64,000 bases of DNA from Helianthus annuus (GCF_002127325.2 NC_035437.2:157739597-157803596); one strand, 5' to 3'; positions 47,205-59,089 are shown, counted from the stretch's first letter. The notes: generated from the sequence alone by a model not told the origin. Numbers and translations are program-made.

Positions 47205-48525
47205 ATGGACCATCCTTTCCTTCAATTCGACCCCAACGATGAGCGAGAGGCTTTGTGCATCCCGAAACGAGACGCATTATGGGCACGACGGGGGCAGATC
47301 GGAGTCCCCCGATGGTTGGATTGGGAAGTGATGCGGGAACTCAATCAGTATGACAGACTAGACGACATGATGAGTCGCCCGCTTACAAATCTGGTCGGTT
47401 GCAACCGACCCGTTTACCGGGAGCTGACCATAGAGTTCTTCGCATCTTATGCCTATGAAAAGCCGGTTGCTCATCGAAGACCCAAATTCCGCCACCAGGA
47501 ACGGGTAGCTTTCAGGTTATGTGGTCGATGGCATACGTGGTCGGTTGGTCGTTTGGGTAGAAGGCTCGGGATTTATACTTGGGAAGACATGGATGATACC
47601 AATGTCTTCACAGATCAGTTCACCTTCCCTTCTGATGCAGCACGGGATGCATTTTGGGCTGAAAATGCCGTTGGGGACCCCTACAACCCGAGGATGTCGA
47701 AGGCCTCGCGACTCAGAGACCCTTTGGTGCGAGTGATGCACCATGTATTTAGCCATACGATATGCGGTCGCATGGACAGTCTTGGTAACTGTCCAACACC
47801 AGATTTGATCTTTCTATATGCATTGGTTGAGAAAGCCCATATCAACCTAGCCGCACGAATGGCTGAATACTTCGTCAAGTGCTCGGGGCGGACTCCGAAC
47901 AGTCAGATACATGGCGGTCAGTATGTGACCGAAATAGCGTACAACGAACGCTATATGACTGAGGAGGTGCTTCAAGGTCTCACTCTGATAACCAAGGGGG
48001 TTCATGTCGACATTAGGTCACTAAAGGCCATGGGGTTGATTGTAGAGCTAGATAGGGGGGGATAGGTTGAAAGGGTTGAACAACGAGGTATGGGACCCAT
48101 TGCCTCCAGATGTGGAGGAACATGAGGATGAGGAGATGCACGATCAGGAGAATCCGGAGCAGCAGCACCAGCCACAGACGCCACCACATTCACTGTAGCA
48201 CCATGCATTCTACCAGCATCAGGAGTGGCAAGAGTTCTACCAGCAGTTCCAGCAGATGCGACTGACGTAGGAGCAGCATGGTACTTACATTGCCCAGATT
48301 AGATCGAGCCAGGACGAGATTCGGGCCAGTCAGGATCAGCTTCGGCAGAGCCAGGATACTCTATACCAGGGGCTGAGTGCGGGATTTTCATATCTTTTCG
48401 GGGAGATGCATCATGCATACCCCGATTATTTTCAGCACCCTCCACGGTTCCCACCGTGGAACCCCCCTGGTTATGGCGATGCGGGTCCGTCCTTTACTAG
48501 AGACGATGATGGTGATGATGCTTAG
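47205..48525 (+). pseudogene. Athila third ORF (ATHILA ORF-1-like), frameshifted
   Basis: ATG 47205 (MDHPFLQFDPNDEREAL) lies directly after an acceptor-like CATACAG. The first 286 residues look like the plant ATHILA ORF-1 family (VYRELTIEFFASYAYE, RWHTWSVGRLGRRLGIYTWE, SHTICGRMDS); this is a recalled resemblance. A run of seven G at 48055-48061 shifts the frame and produces TAG at 48063. In the next frame a Gln/Glu-rich, probably coiled-coil tail (EEHEDEEMHDQENPEQQHQ) continues to TAG at 48523, with stops at 48196 and 48268. The position after pol is that of env-like ORFs, but no signal peptide or membrane segment is seen in this copy. The role is unknown. Confidence 0.75.
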
Positions 48526-50201
48526 GAGCGGTGGAGTGATAGTTGGTGGTTGTTTTTAGTATTTCAGTACTTTGTTTTGGGTGTTTATTTTTTACTGTTA
48601 TTTCAAACACCCCGGTTATGTATGCTTTATCTTTCAGACTCTTTACTTCAGTTTTTATGTTATGTCTTTGTTGGGATTGCTAGTATTTATATTTATGTAT
48701 ATTATGGTTGATTTGTGATTTTTCTGTTTCTGTTCTATTTTGGTGCACATATGACATACTTGCAGGTTTTGGGCTATTGGATTTTGGACCGGAGCACGTG
48801 ACAGATACAGCTTCGGAAGTCTCGTTGTATCAACATCATCTTGAGGGGAGTATTGTTATTCTTTTCTCTATATTTCGGGTCTCGCATTGGGGACAATGCG
48901 AAGTTCAAGTGTAGGGAGGGGGTTAACTTTGTTAACTTTGTTTGTCCTCTTATGTAAAAAAAATCAGCAAATCAGAAAAATCATTCAAAAATACCTGTAT
49001 TTTGTATATATTTTAGTAAATAAACCGGTTGATTGTGTTTTAGAAAGCATCGGACTTGATAAAAACTCGACAAGCAAAATATTTTTGAAAAAGGAAACCG
49101 GAAAGCGTGACAAACAAAGAAAGACTTACATGATAGTTTTTACACTTTTACCCATTCCATCCGTTACGTGAGCATGTTTGAGCCTATTGTTATATATTTG
49201 TTCATTTCGGATATAGGAGTGAGCCGGATGTTATGTGTAATTTAGAACTTGTCACTAGTATGCTTGTTAAGACCATGAACTTGTGGATTTGTGTAAAAGT
49301 GATAGAGGCACTTAGATTACCCCTTTGTTGTAAACCTTGTTCTTTGTGTTGTGCTCCCCGTTCACCTTATATTACCCTTTAGGATTAACCATGTCGAGCC
49401 TTCCCGTTTACCTTTGTTTACCCACATTATCGCCCACTTAGCCAAATTTAGCCTTTCTATGTTTTAAACCTTTTTAGTGTTGAAACTCGGACAAAATAAT
49501 CGTTTAACTAGCGTTTGTTTCAGTTTATTCTATAATTAGTTTGTTAAAAAAAACAGAAAAAAAAAACACCCTAAAATAGGGTGAAGTTGATAAAAATCGA
49601 GCAATTTTGAATGCTTAAATGTTAAAATTTCGTTGATAAGCTCGATTGCGCAATAGTCGCCTTTTTAAGGCATTTGTATGTATAGTTGTATATTTTGTTG
49701 CTAGTTAAACGCTACTACCGAGTTTTAACCATTTTCGCCACTTTATATGTCCACTTCCATACCCTTCGCCCAAGCCTAACGTTACAACCCGTAAAGACCT
49801 CTTGATTTACACTTGTTTGCATGTTAGTTGGTGGAGACGAGATCTTATGACAAGCTTATGATATTGCATATTTCATTGACGAGGCATTGAGTGTTTGCAC
49901 ATACACATTTTATGTATGTTTCATAAATAAAACCGAGTGTGTGTGAACATTGTGAATCGTGTGAAGATTAACATGTTGAGTCAATTAAATGTGAAGTCAC
50001 GGCTTTTTGGTTGTCGCTTTATAATTGCATATGCTTGTTGGGTTTGAGTCTTTTGATGTTGTCTTTCGACAAACCGGCTAACCGTTTATAGTAGTTTTCA
50101 ATAAAATAGTGTGTAAATTATCGTTCTTGTTTGTTTCTGTCTTTTATTGCTTTTTAGTTCAGCTTGCTTGAGGACAAGCAAGGTTCAAGTGTGGGGAGAT
50201 T
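48526..50201 (+). other. Athila 3' noncoding region and polypurine tract
   Basis: 1.7 kb, AT-rich, no supported ORF. It ends CAAGTGTGGGGAGAT, a purine-rich primer for plus-strand synthesis, next to the 3' LTR. A related CAAGTGTAGGGAGGGGG occurs at 48905-48921. ATTTCGGGTCTCGCATTGGGGACAATGCG near 48875 contains a hairpin around GGGGAC. Confidence 0.65.
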
Positions 50202-52116
50202 TGATATTCGCTAATTTACACATATTTTAGTCCCCCGTTTTACCCCTATTTTATGCGTTTTCGGCCGTAAAACCGTCGTTCGGATACTTAATTATCTACA
50301 CTTTTGTTTACAGGTCTAAAACAGCATACCAGACAAGATGATAGCGAAAACGAGGACTTTCCGGACAAAACAACAAAGCTGCGAACCTTCTGTTAGAAAA
50401 CTGACCTGGGCGTGTGGAACGGTCGTGCGACCTGATGCATGACCGTGCATCTCCGATAAATCATGAAAGGCCCGGCAGTGAACGAGGGTGCAACTCCGCG
50501 TGCAGGGCATTGAAGGCCAACCCGGAAATGCACGGTCGTTCCAGATCTTGCACCCCGTGCGTATCCGATGATCCAGCCAACCTCGGAACTGAACGACCAG
50601 TGCGACCAGGCGTGCAACAAGAACCCGGTAATGAACGACCGTGCCACATGAAGAACGGTCGTGCGATATCGAATCTGGTTAACGATCTGATGACGTCATG
50701 CAGTATGGTGGACCATCCCCAATAATTGCTTAAAGTGCACGGTCGTGCCACAGGAAGAACGACCGTGCGACATCAAAAAAATATAAAAACAGAACAGAAA
50801 CATTTTGTTCATAATTCTGGAATTTTGGGAGCTTCACAGGCGATTTTACAGGCTCCAGAGGCTTTGCTTTTGACCCGGATTCAAGCCACATTGCCCGGTT
50901 TAGCTCGGTTACTATCCGGATTCTCATTCTTATGCTTGTTTATGGTTTGGTTTCTCAAATCTTTCCATAATTTTGTTATGTTTCAAGCATTTAGATTGAT
51001 TATTATGTATTAATGTAAGCCTTTGGGCAAAAACACAACAATCCCTTGCTTGATTATAGCCATTAGTATGTTAATCTTTGTTTGTAATGACATTTTGAAG
51101 TATTTTCTATGATTATCTTTGATGATTAGTTTGCAACCTTGTTATTGATATTGATTTCTTGATTATAAGTAATTGTATTGGATGATTGGTACTTGGTTAG
51201 TTAAGATAGTTGAAAAATGAAGCTTAATTAATCATGTATTAGTAAACTTTTAATTTGGTTAACTAGTTTAACTTGGTTAAAATGTGGGCACCATGATACT
51301 AGAAATGGTTAGTGGTTTAATAAAATGTAATTATTGTTAATCAAGAAAGCTTGCCCTCACGGAAGGACCCTAACGGGTTAGATGGTGTTGTTATGAATTC
51401 TTGCCATGATTTGTTAGCTTAGTTAGTAGTTTCGGCCAAAATTGCTATCTTAGTGAATTTATGTGCAAGATTTGTAAAATGAACTTGGTTGTGATTTAAT
51501 CTAGTTTATGCTTGTCTCGGTGGTTGCATTGTGTTTATCGGTGTCGCTTTCCTTGATTAAGTGAGGTTAGAAAACTCCTAACGGATGACTAACTTATTTT
51601 TAGGAGATTTTTGTAGACATTTATCAATTGCACATTAAAGAACAATTTTAGGTGGTTAAAGTGTGTTTATCGTTTTAACTTTCCGAATGATTGTCACGTT
51701 AGGATTCCCGAAAGGGATACTAACTGTCTTAAATTGGAAAATTGACCGAATGCTTCTAGTGCCAAAACCGACTTAGTTGACATGCTTTGGTTGTGTATTA
51801 AGCAAGGCTATTTATCTATTTTAGTATTTGAAATATACTATGTTTTATAAGTATTTGTTTGTGCTTACTTTAGTTTAATTAAAACCAAACAACTTATGTT
51901 TCTACCGGTAATTTAGTGACAAAGGTCTAGTATTATTTCTCCGCCCATTTCCGTGGATCGATACTTGGTTCTTACCGATACTTTACTACGTATATGACGG
52001 GGTAAACTTGCCCTTTCGTGTGTGTTTTGATGTAAAAGTAATAATCACTTTTATAAATTTAAAACCAAATTGTGTGTAATTTCATTGTAAAAATATGTGT
52101 AGTCACGCACACGTCA
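50202..52116 (+). repeat. Athila 3' LTR
   Basis: Same 1915-bp length and termini as the 5' LTR. The differences seen by eye are few and mostly transitions (for example GGTAGTAAAACCGTCATT against GGCCGTAAAACCGTCGTT), so insertion is recent compared with the host Tat element. Confidence 0.93.
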
Positions 52117-52121
52117 CGAAA

Positions 52122-52171
52122 CTATCGCACGCCCATGGAATGCACAACAGCTTCGACGTTGTTACATGTAA
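52122..52171 (+). pseudogene. Displaced C-terminus of Tat pol
   Basis: After the Athila element the frame left at 38089 resumes and reads RPWNAQQLRRCYM before TAA at 52169-52171, which is the usual type of end for pol in this clade. The Athila insertion therefore removed only the final ~20 codons from contiguity. Confidence 0.75.
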
Positions 52172-52914
52172 GCCATGTTTTTACATTTACCATGTAACCT
52201 ATCGGCCCGCAGGCCATTTGAAAATAAATAAATGAACGATTCAATGCAATATTGTTTATTTCCTTCTATTACAAATGCGTGTTCCACTTTGCGGTATCTG
52301 CAAAAACAGATTGGCAAAATCTTCATTCGCGATACCCACACAAAGTGGTAACCACACACAAATATTGTAATAGGCCAGCAAAGGCAAAACGTTAAATGTC
52401 TATCCGGCTGGATATCCACATACGGTTTTCACAAAGCCTACACAATTCCCAAACCCTAACGGGATAAAAACAGGAATTGACTAATTCCCAAACCCTAAAG
52501 GTATAGAGTATACTCAACCACGCTTTACAGCCGGTAGAATTCTTCATACTTGCATATCACCTAGATATGCAAAAGGCAAATTCAGACTTAGTGCTATTCA
52601 CAATAACATTAACTAATACAAGTTCAAACATGCAAGTAGTAAAAACACTTGTACAACTTGAACATAACGGTTAAAACTTTGTATTCAAAAAATTTCTACA
52701 CCTACGCGGTGCACAAGAGATTTACATAAAGTTTCTAACATTTACATCGAGGAAACAGAAAAGGGCACGCAGGCCAACCTAGTCCTTCCTTGTACCGCTG
52801 GGACCCGCACCACCCTTGCCATCACCAGCGGTCTCTTCCTCCTCTTACTCCTTCATCACCATACAACAACCACAAGCAGTCCACATAGTCTTCCACGTTC
52901 AAGCATTTATCAAC
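52172..52914 (+). other. Tat region between pol end and antisense gene
   Basis: No coding signal. CACAATTCCCAAACCCTAACGG-like text is partly repeated near 52440 and 52480. This would hold the 3' end of the antisense transcript. Confidence 0.5.
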
Positions 52915-55900
52915 TTACTCAAGGGTGGAAATGGACATGTCGTTGTACGCTGCAAGAGCGGCAGCAAGACGCGCTTCAGTATCCACGCCATGGAACCCAG
53001 ACCTTTCATCGGTAAATTTGCCTTGGGATAAAAGGTTCATATGACTGATGCATCGGTTGTAGCCAGCTTTAAAACCAGCCTCCCGCGCGCGCAGCCTAAT
53101 CTCCTCTACAGCAGCTGCGTTCTCAGGTGCGTCGAGGATCGCACTAACAATCTGCAAAGTACAAACAATAAGGTTAGCAAAGGCAAACCTAAAAAGATAG
53201 CAAAGGCAACAGGTACTTACATGTCCGATACCGTGATAACGCATCCAATCACGATCAGCCTTCAACAGCTCAAAGGAAGAAGTCAGGCTGTCTCTAGCCT
53301 CAGCAGCCTCCCTTGCCCACACTTCAGCTTCAGCAGCGCGGGCAGTGACCTCCTCAATAATGGTCACCCGGCTCTGCACTTCAACCTTTCAACAAGGAAA
53401 ACACAAGTATACAAAGATAATCAATCATACTTGTGGAACAAATATACAAATTCAAGAGCAAAAGCAACTCATACATGGAGGCCCTCAACAGTCCTGTTTA
53501 AGTTGGTGCGGTCAGCATTTGCCTCTTCAAGAGCCTTGGCAGCGGGGACCTCCGCCTCCTTGGCCTCTTTGGCAACCCCCTCAGCTGTCGCCTTCTCCTT
53601 CGTCAAAGCAGCGCTCGCTGCTTTTGAGATTAGTGACCTCCTGGCGAACACGAAACAACTTTTCATTCTGTTTTGCCAAAGATTCTTTCCAGCTCTTGCG
53701 CTCATTAGAAAGTGATTCTTTCCAACTCTTGCGCTCATCAAAAAGCAACTTGGCAAGAGTACGAACCTGTTTAAGGCCATCAGTTGCAGCCCACTCCTCA
53801 ATCTGTTTATACTGCTCAAAAGCAGCCTTCTCCCTTTTAAGCTGCTCCGCACCCTCCCGAGCAGCTTTCACCAACGCTTCAGCCTCAGCCTGCAAGCGAG
53901 CATTTTCCTCCTCCTTGCGCCCCAGCACCTTGTAGTCTTCCATAATGTCATTCGCCATTATGGAACTCCCAACAAGCATGGAGGAGAGTTGGTTGATCCG
54001 GAGCTCATGGGGCAAAGCGCGGGCCCGATTAACTTCAAACGGGGTGCCCAAACCACCCAAAATCTCCTTACAAGCAGAAGGATCACTTGAAATATCATCC
54101 CCTTGCATAATGCTCCAAGGGGGACGATGATAGTTCACAGCCCGATCTTCCGTATAAGTACGGTAGTAGAACTCCAATTCAGACTCTTTAGGCTGAATAG
54201 GAGGTCCTTCAAAACCCGTACCCCCCCAGAAGCGGAACCGGAAGCCTTCTCGGCAGCAGGAGATTTTTTCTTTTCAACATCAGCAAACTTCGGGTTCAGA
54301 TCATCAGTATCCTGCGAGGAGATCAGATTATCATGGGAATCCATCGTATCAAAGATCTGAGCCGCGGTTTTCTTCCCAGTATCCCATGCCTGCACAGAGG
54401 GCTCAGTAACCACTTTAGCAGAGTGGTTTATTGTAAACCCTTTGTCTACCCCCGCATCCGCAGCCGCGTCATGCGTGGGGGAAGGAGGAGTATCAAACAA
54501 GGAGAAACCTTCATCTTGCGGTTCTGCGAACAAAGCAAAAATAACTATCAATTACAAGTCCAATGACAAACACTTGTAAAGTTATAGGTCACTTACCAGC
54601 CTCAACCGCAGGTTTTGTCTGCGAGACACCAGTTGTCCGTTTTATCTGTAACCTCGAACGCTTCTTCTCGCCGGCACCAGCAGCCTTATCCTCTTTTTTC
54701 CTTTTCCTCTTTTCATCAGCAGGCTTGGAACCCGCGGAGGATCCACCTACAGCCGCACCACCACCTGGAACACCCAAACCCTCAAGGGTGTCAGATACTA
54801 CCACGTACTCGATGTATCTGCGGAAACGAGAACAAGATATACCTGCCGCGTGCGGCACCAAAGGAGGAACAACTGCGGGTTCAGGCTTTTTCCTCTGGCG
54901 ACCCCACACAGTTTTCTCCACATGCTTCTTGGGAGCGGCCTTCGCGTCAAACTCTCACAAAGCCCCAAGATTACCTGCGTTTGAATTATCAAACAAGCAA
55001 GTCAGAAGGTGAACTTCTTTACAAAGCGAGTAAGAAGATTATAGACTATACCTTTGCCTTGCGGCAGGGGTGCCTTCAGCCCCTTCCGATCAGGAATGCG
55101 TAAGTTGTCGCGAATGGTCAAGTTAAAACCTTCTTCACCTTCCGCACACCGAAGTATCTCAACCTTGCCCTTGAAGTTCGGATCAAATATCCTCCACAGG
55201 GCAGCGTCCTCTGATAATACACTTACAGATCAATAACACACAAGAAAGTAAGGAAACTGCATAAGAGTAAAAATACTTACCACCACTCTTCTCCCGCACA
55301 ACGGGCCTTGCTTTCCTATCAGGCCTGGTCAACATCATCCGCAGCACCCACAATTGCGAGTTGTCCAGCTTCTTAAACTCAATGGTCTTCAACTTTGGGA
55401 ACCACTCCACCGTGTCAGCCCTGGGAACAGCAATATCCTCCGCAAGGATGGTCTCAGCCACATTCCGCAGGGTCATTTTGGCAACAACTGCGGCGGCTTT
55501 AATGTAGAAGAACTTTGTGTTCCACTTCGTGATACCCTTGGGTGGGGTCATCAGCTTAGGGCTCCTATACTGTTGGCCAAAAGAAAAAAACCCAGTGTTC
55601 ACTGTCACCTGGTAAAAACGCCGGAAGTCTTCAACCTTGGGTTCCATACCAAGAGCACGAAAGGTGTACTCAAAATTACGAACCCGAATCATCCCAAATG
55701 GGCTCATTTAGGAAATATGGAGTTTATACCACTCCAAGACTTCGGCAACAAACACCGTCAGCGGCAGTCGGAGGTTGCCATCAAGAAAGAAGTCAGCCCA
55801 CATGGTGACGTATCCCGTCGGTGCATCAGCACCGGTGTCACCCTCCTGGGGATAGATAAACCCATACTCTTGGGGTATCTGAATATTGGTCATCAGGGTA

Positions 55901-56043
55901 TCAAACTGACCCTTCGACCACTTCAACACTGGTAAGCCCCCGTCGGGGGCAGCACCACCTTCTTCTTCCTCTTCCGCCGCCGCCGGCGAAGAAGGATCTG
56001 GGTTTTCACCCTCAGCATTATGAGGATTTGATGGTTCAGCCAT
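52915..56043 (-). pseudogene. Antisense six-exon gene in the Tat element ('transposase, putative, gypsy type' domain)
   Basis: Exons inferred from frame and splice signals: 56043-55281, 55210-55052, 54974-54597, 54523-53475, 53385-53221 and 53151-52915. All introns are 65-90 bp with GT...AG ends, and phases match at each junction. About 916 codons. Exon 1 (MAEPSNPHNAEGEN, then GYVTMWADFFLDGNLRLPL and SPFGMIRVRNFEYTFRAL) resembles the Transposase_28-type domain found in extra ORFs of Tat-like elements. Exon 3 is basic (KRKRKKEDKA). Exons 4-6 are Ala/Glu/Lys-rich coiled coil. Breaks are TAA at 55708 in exon 1, TGA at 54955-54957 in exon 3, a frameshift at the seven-C run 54221-54227 and another near 53625. 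The family role is unknown; despite the domain name no catalytic triad is evident. Confidence 0.8.
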
Positions 56044-56204
56044 TGAAATAACGAAGACAAAATCTAAAAGATGAGTTAAAAAACTCAAACACCTCACCGA
56101 AAAATCAAACGAATGATCAGAGAAGTCGAAGGAGTTCTCTCTTTCTTTCACCGGAAAATTTTTGAAATTTCGAGCAAGTGAGGAGAAACCACAAACGGTT
56201 TCCC

Positions 56205-56212
56205 CTTATATA
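56205..56212 (-). promoter_or_regulatory. TATA box of the antisense gene
   Basis: TATATAAG on the minus strand (within GGGTATATAAGGGG), about 160 bp before ATG 56043. An in-frame ATG at 56151 is an alternative start that would add 36 residues. Confidence 0.65.
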
Positions 56213-57895
56213 CCCATCGCAATTAATGCGAGGCAGTAACCGAATCATCACGTTTGAAAAGAGCGAGTTATGCGACGCCATGTATTTAGCGACGGTTCCA
56301 CTGACGGTTACCACGCGCGAGTGGCGCCCACGCGCCTGACAAAAGAGACTTTTACACTCCTGCTACAGTGCATTTATGACCTTGGGCAGTGCAAACGTCC
56401 TTTCGTTTCAGCACATACCAGGAAATCCTACCAACTTTCACCAACTCACACGTGCGTTCAGCCACGTATGCAACAAAAAAGTGACAACATTATCCAAAAA
56501 TAAGCGGCATGCGGTTTCTCTGGTATACTGCACCATAACCCATACCGCATGTCGTTTTTTACATACCCCTCAAAAAACGCAAAAATATATATCTCTACAT
56601 TATGTAAAGGGGTATAACTAATATCCTCATATACCCACGAGCACACGTGGAATATGCGGAGATGACACACACGAGCCCGCACAGGTGTGTCAGATGCTCA
56701 GAACCAGCGTTGCTCTTTGGACTGCGAAAACCGCTTCTCAGGATGAAGCCAACCGCACTCCTTCAAACGTCTTCAAGCTTCAAATCCCTCGTGTCCGGTT
56801 CACAACCACAGACGGTGCGTAAATAGCTTCTCGTTAGGGAAAAGGAAAAGTATGATGCGCGACCGCACATCAACAACCCTGACTCCTGATCCTTCAAGAG
56901 CCGCATCCAAGCAAAACACTCTTTTAAAGCGAGTCTTTTGTTAGAAGGCCACAGACACTCATGAGTCATTGCGGTTGCACCTCCAGCTCCGTGATCGGTA
57001 GCTACGGAAGAGCCACGACTAAGTCATCACACAGATGAACAAAGCTACTTCCAGGAAAACTGAACTGCTTCCCATTGAAGCGTGAAGGAAAGTGGCTACA
57101 GAACAAGTGCGGACGAGATTCCCAATCAGCTAAGGGGATCTCCTTGAGCAACAAGCCAAGGAGCAGTGCTGACAAGTCTGCTTATGACTTTGTTTGCCCA
57201 CTTATGAGGTGGATAGAATAAACAATGGTGGACATAAACATGCCTACGACCATGTTTATTTAACCATTATCCAGATGCACATTGTTCGACCAAACACGGC
57301 CAACAATGACGCAAGTACCTCACATTGTTCGGCCAAACATGGCCAGCAATGTAAAGGAACGAGGTAACCGCAAAGGACGTGCGGTTACTTGAGAGCTAAT
57401 TGGAAGAACATGAATACCTCACAAAATAGGGATCATCATTACATGTCCAATTGCTGAACATAGAGCTTGAGCAAAGGCACTCACAGCATTGCATCAGCTA
57501 CCGTAGAGGTTACAACTAGATTTGCGACCGCGGACGTCTTCCGTCACCGTCACAAAGGTTGGTTCGAAGCCTGCTGACATCTTCAGTCACGATCTCAGAG
57601 GTTGGTTCGACACACCAACGGGTGGCAACCAACCCTGATGACATCAGCAAAAGGTAGACCATACTACCAGATCAAAACCCTAGGCCGAGAATTTCGCATA
57701 AGATGAAACTTGCTCACCGGTACGGAAGAGACGTCACATGACTCTACCGGATCCTCGGCTTGATTTTCTAGAATCAGGAGCCATCTACATGGCCTAGAAT
57801 CTTCTCCAAACTACGAACTACCTTCTAGACACCATAGTCCAGTACACCCCCCACATGCAACTTGCATAAGGGAGCAACACTAGACTGGGGGGACT
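56213..57895 (+). other. Tat 3' noncoding region and polypurine tract
   Basis: No supported ORF. A ~70-bp tandem repeat around CACATTGTTCG(A/G)CCAAACA(C/T)GGCCA lies at 57281-57353. The purine tract ACTGGGGGGACT (about 57884-57895) precedes the 3' LTR. Confidence 0.65.
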
Positions 57896-58701
57896 TGAAG
57901 GGGTATGGTCCCAGATCTCGCGTCAGCATGACCACGAGTGACCATTACCCTTATCAAAAACCCCCACCAGCAAGAACTTATCTGTGTCCGTGCGGGCATG
58001 CGCGAACACAGATGTCGAATCCAATCTAACAAAAGATGGGAAAATAAAGATAGGCATAAGCGATGCGGCCTGGCACCGCATCCTATGAATATCTCCTTAC
58101 CTGGTGTATGAAAATGGGTGTACGCATAGCGATGCGGCCTCCCACTGCATCATGTGAACGTTTTCATCAATACAAGAAATCTGGACAACAGCAACAGTCA
58201 CCACAAGTGGCGATGCGGCCTGTCACCGCATCCTGCCCACGAGGCAAGTGGGACTGACATCACAGAGCAAGTGGCACCAATGACAGTCGTCTGTCAGCCC
58301 ATACGTAAGCAATAGACTGACACTGCAGTAGGACGTGGCTTCACCTCCATAACCAACAAGCCTGACACACCTGCATAAGGGCGGCACGTCGTCAGTCTGT
58401 CCCCTCCTTCACTCCTCGGCTATAAATACCAACCCCAAACTAGGTTTGAGGTATCTCTTCACAACTCTCTTACTACTACTACTATCACACTTTGCTTCCC
58501 AAGCGAATTACTGATTCTCACGCCGGAGAGTGGTAACAAGGAACACCCCCACCCCATTCTCCTTGTTACGAGTCACGGCTTGTTTCCTTGTGCAGGAGAT
58601 CAACCAGCGGACGATCCAGCCAGCGATCTTCAGAAAGAAGGGATTAACCCTACTTGACGAGACCAGTGAGTTAACCACCTCGGTTAACCATTGTTTCATC
58701 A
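57896..58701 (+). repeat. Tat 3' LTR with three GATGCGG hairpin repeats
   Basis: 806 bp, shorter than the 5' LTR because one hairpin-repeat unit (about 80 bp) is absent. Repeats lie near 58059, 58127 and 58207. TATAAATA at 58421-58428 is intact. Target-site duplication AGGGG follows. Confidence 0.92.
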
Positions 58702-59089
58702 AGGGGAGATACTCCTTTAGTTTTCGTCTTTTGAGCGATGTGGGACAAAAAATGAAAAATGTAAACCTTATCGAGCCAGCTCACGAGCCGAGCCAGGCCA
58801 AGCTCGAGCTCGGCTCGTTTATAAACCGAGTCGAGCCGAGCTGACTCGTTTACAACCGAGCCAACTTCGAGCCGAGCTTTTTTCGAACATTTTTGAGCGA
58901 GTTTCGAGCGAGCTGCGAGCCGCGAGTTTTTTGAACACCCTAATGCATATGTATATAAATACATAATTTTTATGATTTGTTGATAAAAAATACATGTTTT
59001 ATCGTGTGGGATTAGTGGACTCAACTGCTATTATCCTTTATATTAAAAAACAAACGCTTTGAACAGTAAACTTTAGTTTACTGTTCAAT

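Larger units (their letters stand above)
38090..52116 (+). mobile_element. Athila-type Ty3/gypsy element with third ORF
   Basis: Two 1915-bp LTRs (38090-40004 and 50202-52116) begin TGATATTCGC and end CACACGTCA and are nearly identical. They flank a primer-binding site (TGGCGCCATTGCCGGGG), gag, pol, a long spacer, a third ORF and a polypurine tract. Flanks read AGAAA (38085-38089) and CGAAA (52117-52121), a target-site duplication with one mismatch. It is inserted in the last codons of Tat pol in the same orientation. The element is relatively young judged by LTR identity, yet the ORFs have several stops and frameshifts. Confidence 0.93.
31799..58701 (+). mobile_element. Ty3/gypsy element of the Tat clade, containing a nested Athila element
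   Basis: LTRs 31799-32687 and 57896-58701 begin TGAAGGGGTATGG and end GTTTCATCA. The target-site duplication AGGGG is perfect (31794-31798 and 58702-58706). The order is LTR, gag, protease, RT, RNase H, a second RNase H domain, integrase, a long 3' region with an antisense gene, polypurine tract (ACTGGGGGGACT before 57896), LTR. Two RNase H-like domains and an antisense extra ORF are traits of the Tat group. Net length without the Athila insert is about 12.9 kb. The coding region is heavily mutated. Confidence 0.92.
31465..58942. mobile_element. hAT-type MITE split by a nested gypsy element
   Basis: The left arm 31465-31798 begins TAGGGTTGTAAACGAGCCGA. The right arm 58707-58942 ends GAGTTTTTTGAACACCCTA, whose reverse complement begins TAGGGTGTTCAAA, a short terminal inverted repeat. 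The 8-bp target-site duplication ATGCATAT is present at 31457-31464 and 58943-58950. Both arms are rich in GAGCTCG/GAGCCGAG words. Without the gypsy insertion the element is about 570 bp, with no ORF. It must be older than the gypsy insertion. Confidence 0.8.

Noticed and set aside
47205..48525. Envelope glycoprotein call for the Athila third ORF
   Set aside because: No signal peptide, furin-like site or membrane helix is visible; an ORF-1-like protein with a Gln-rich coiled tail fits better.
52816..55935. Plus-strand ORFs opposite the antisense gene (for example 53041-53715, 54563-55012, 55354-55935)
   Set aside because: They are shadows; the minus strand has conserved domains and splice sites that these frames cut across.
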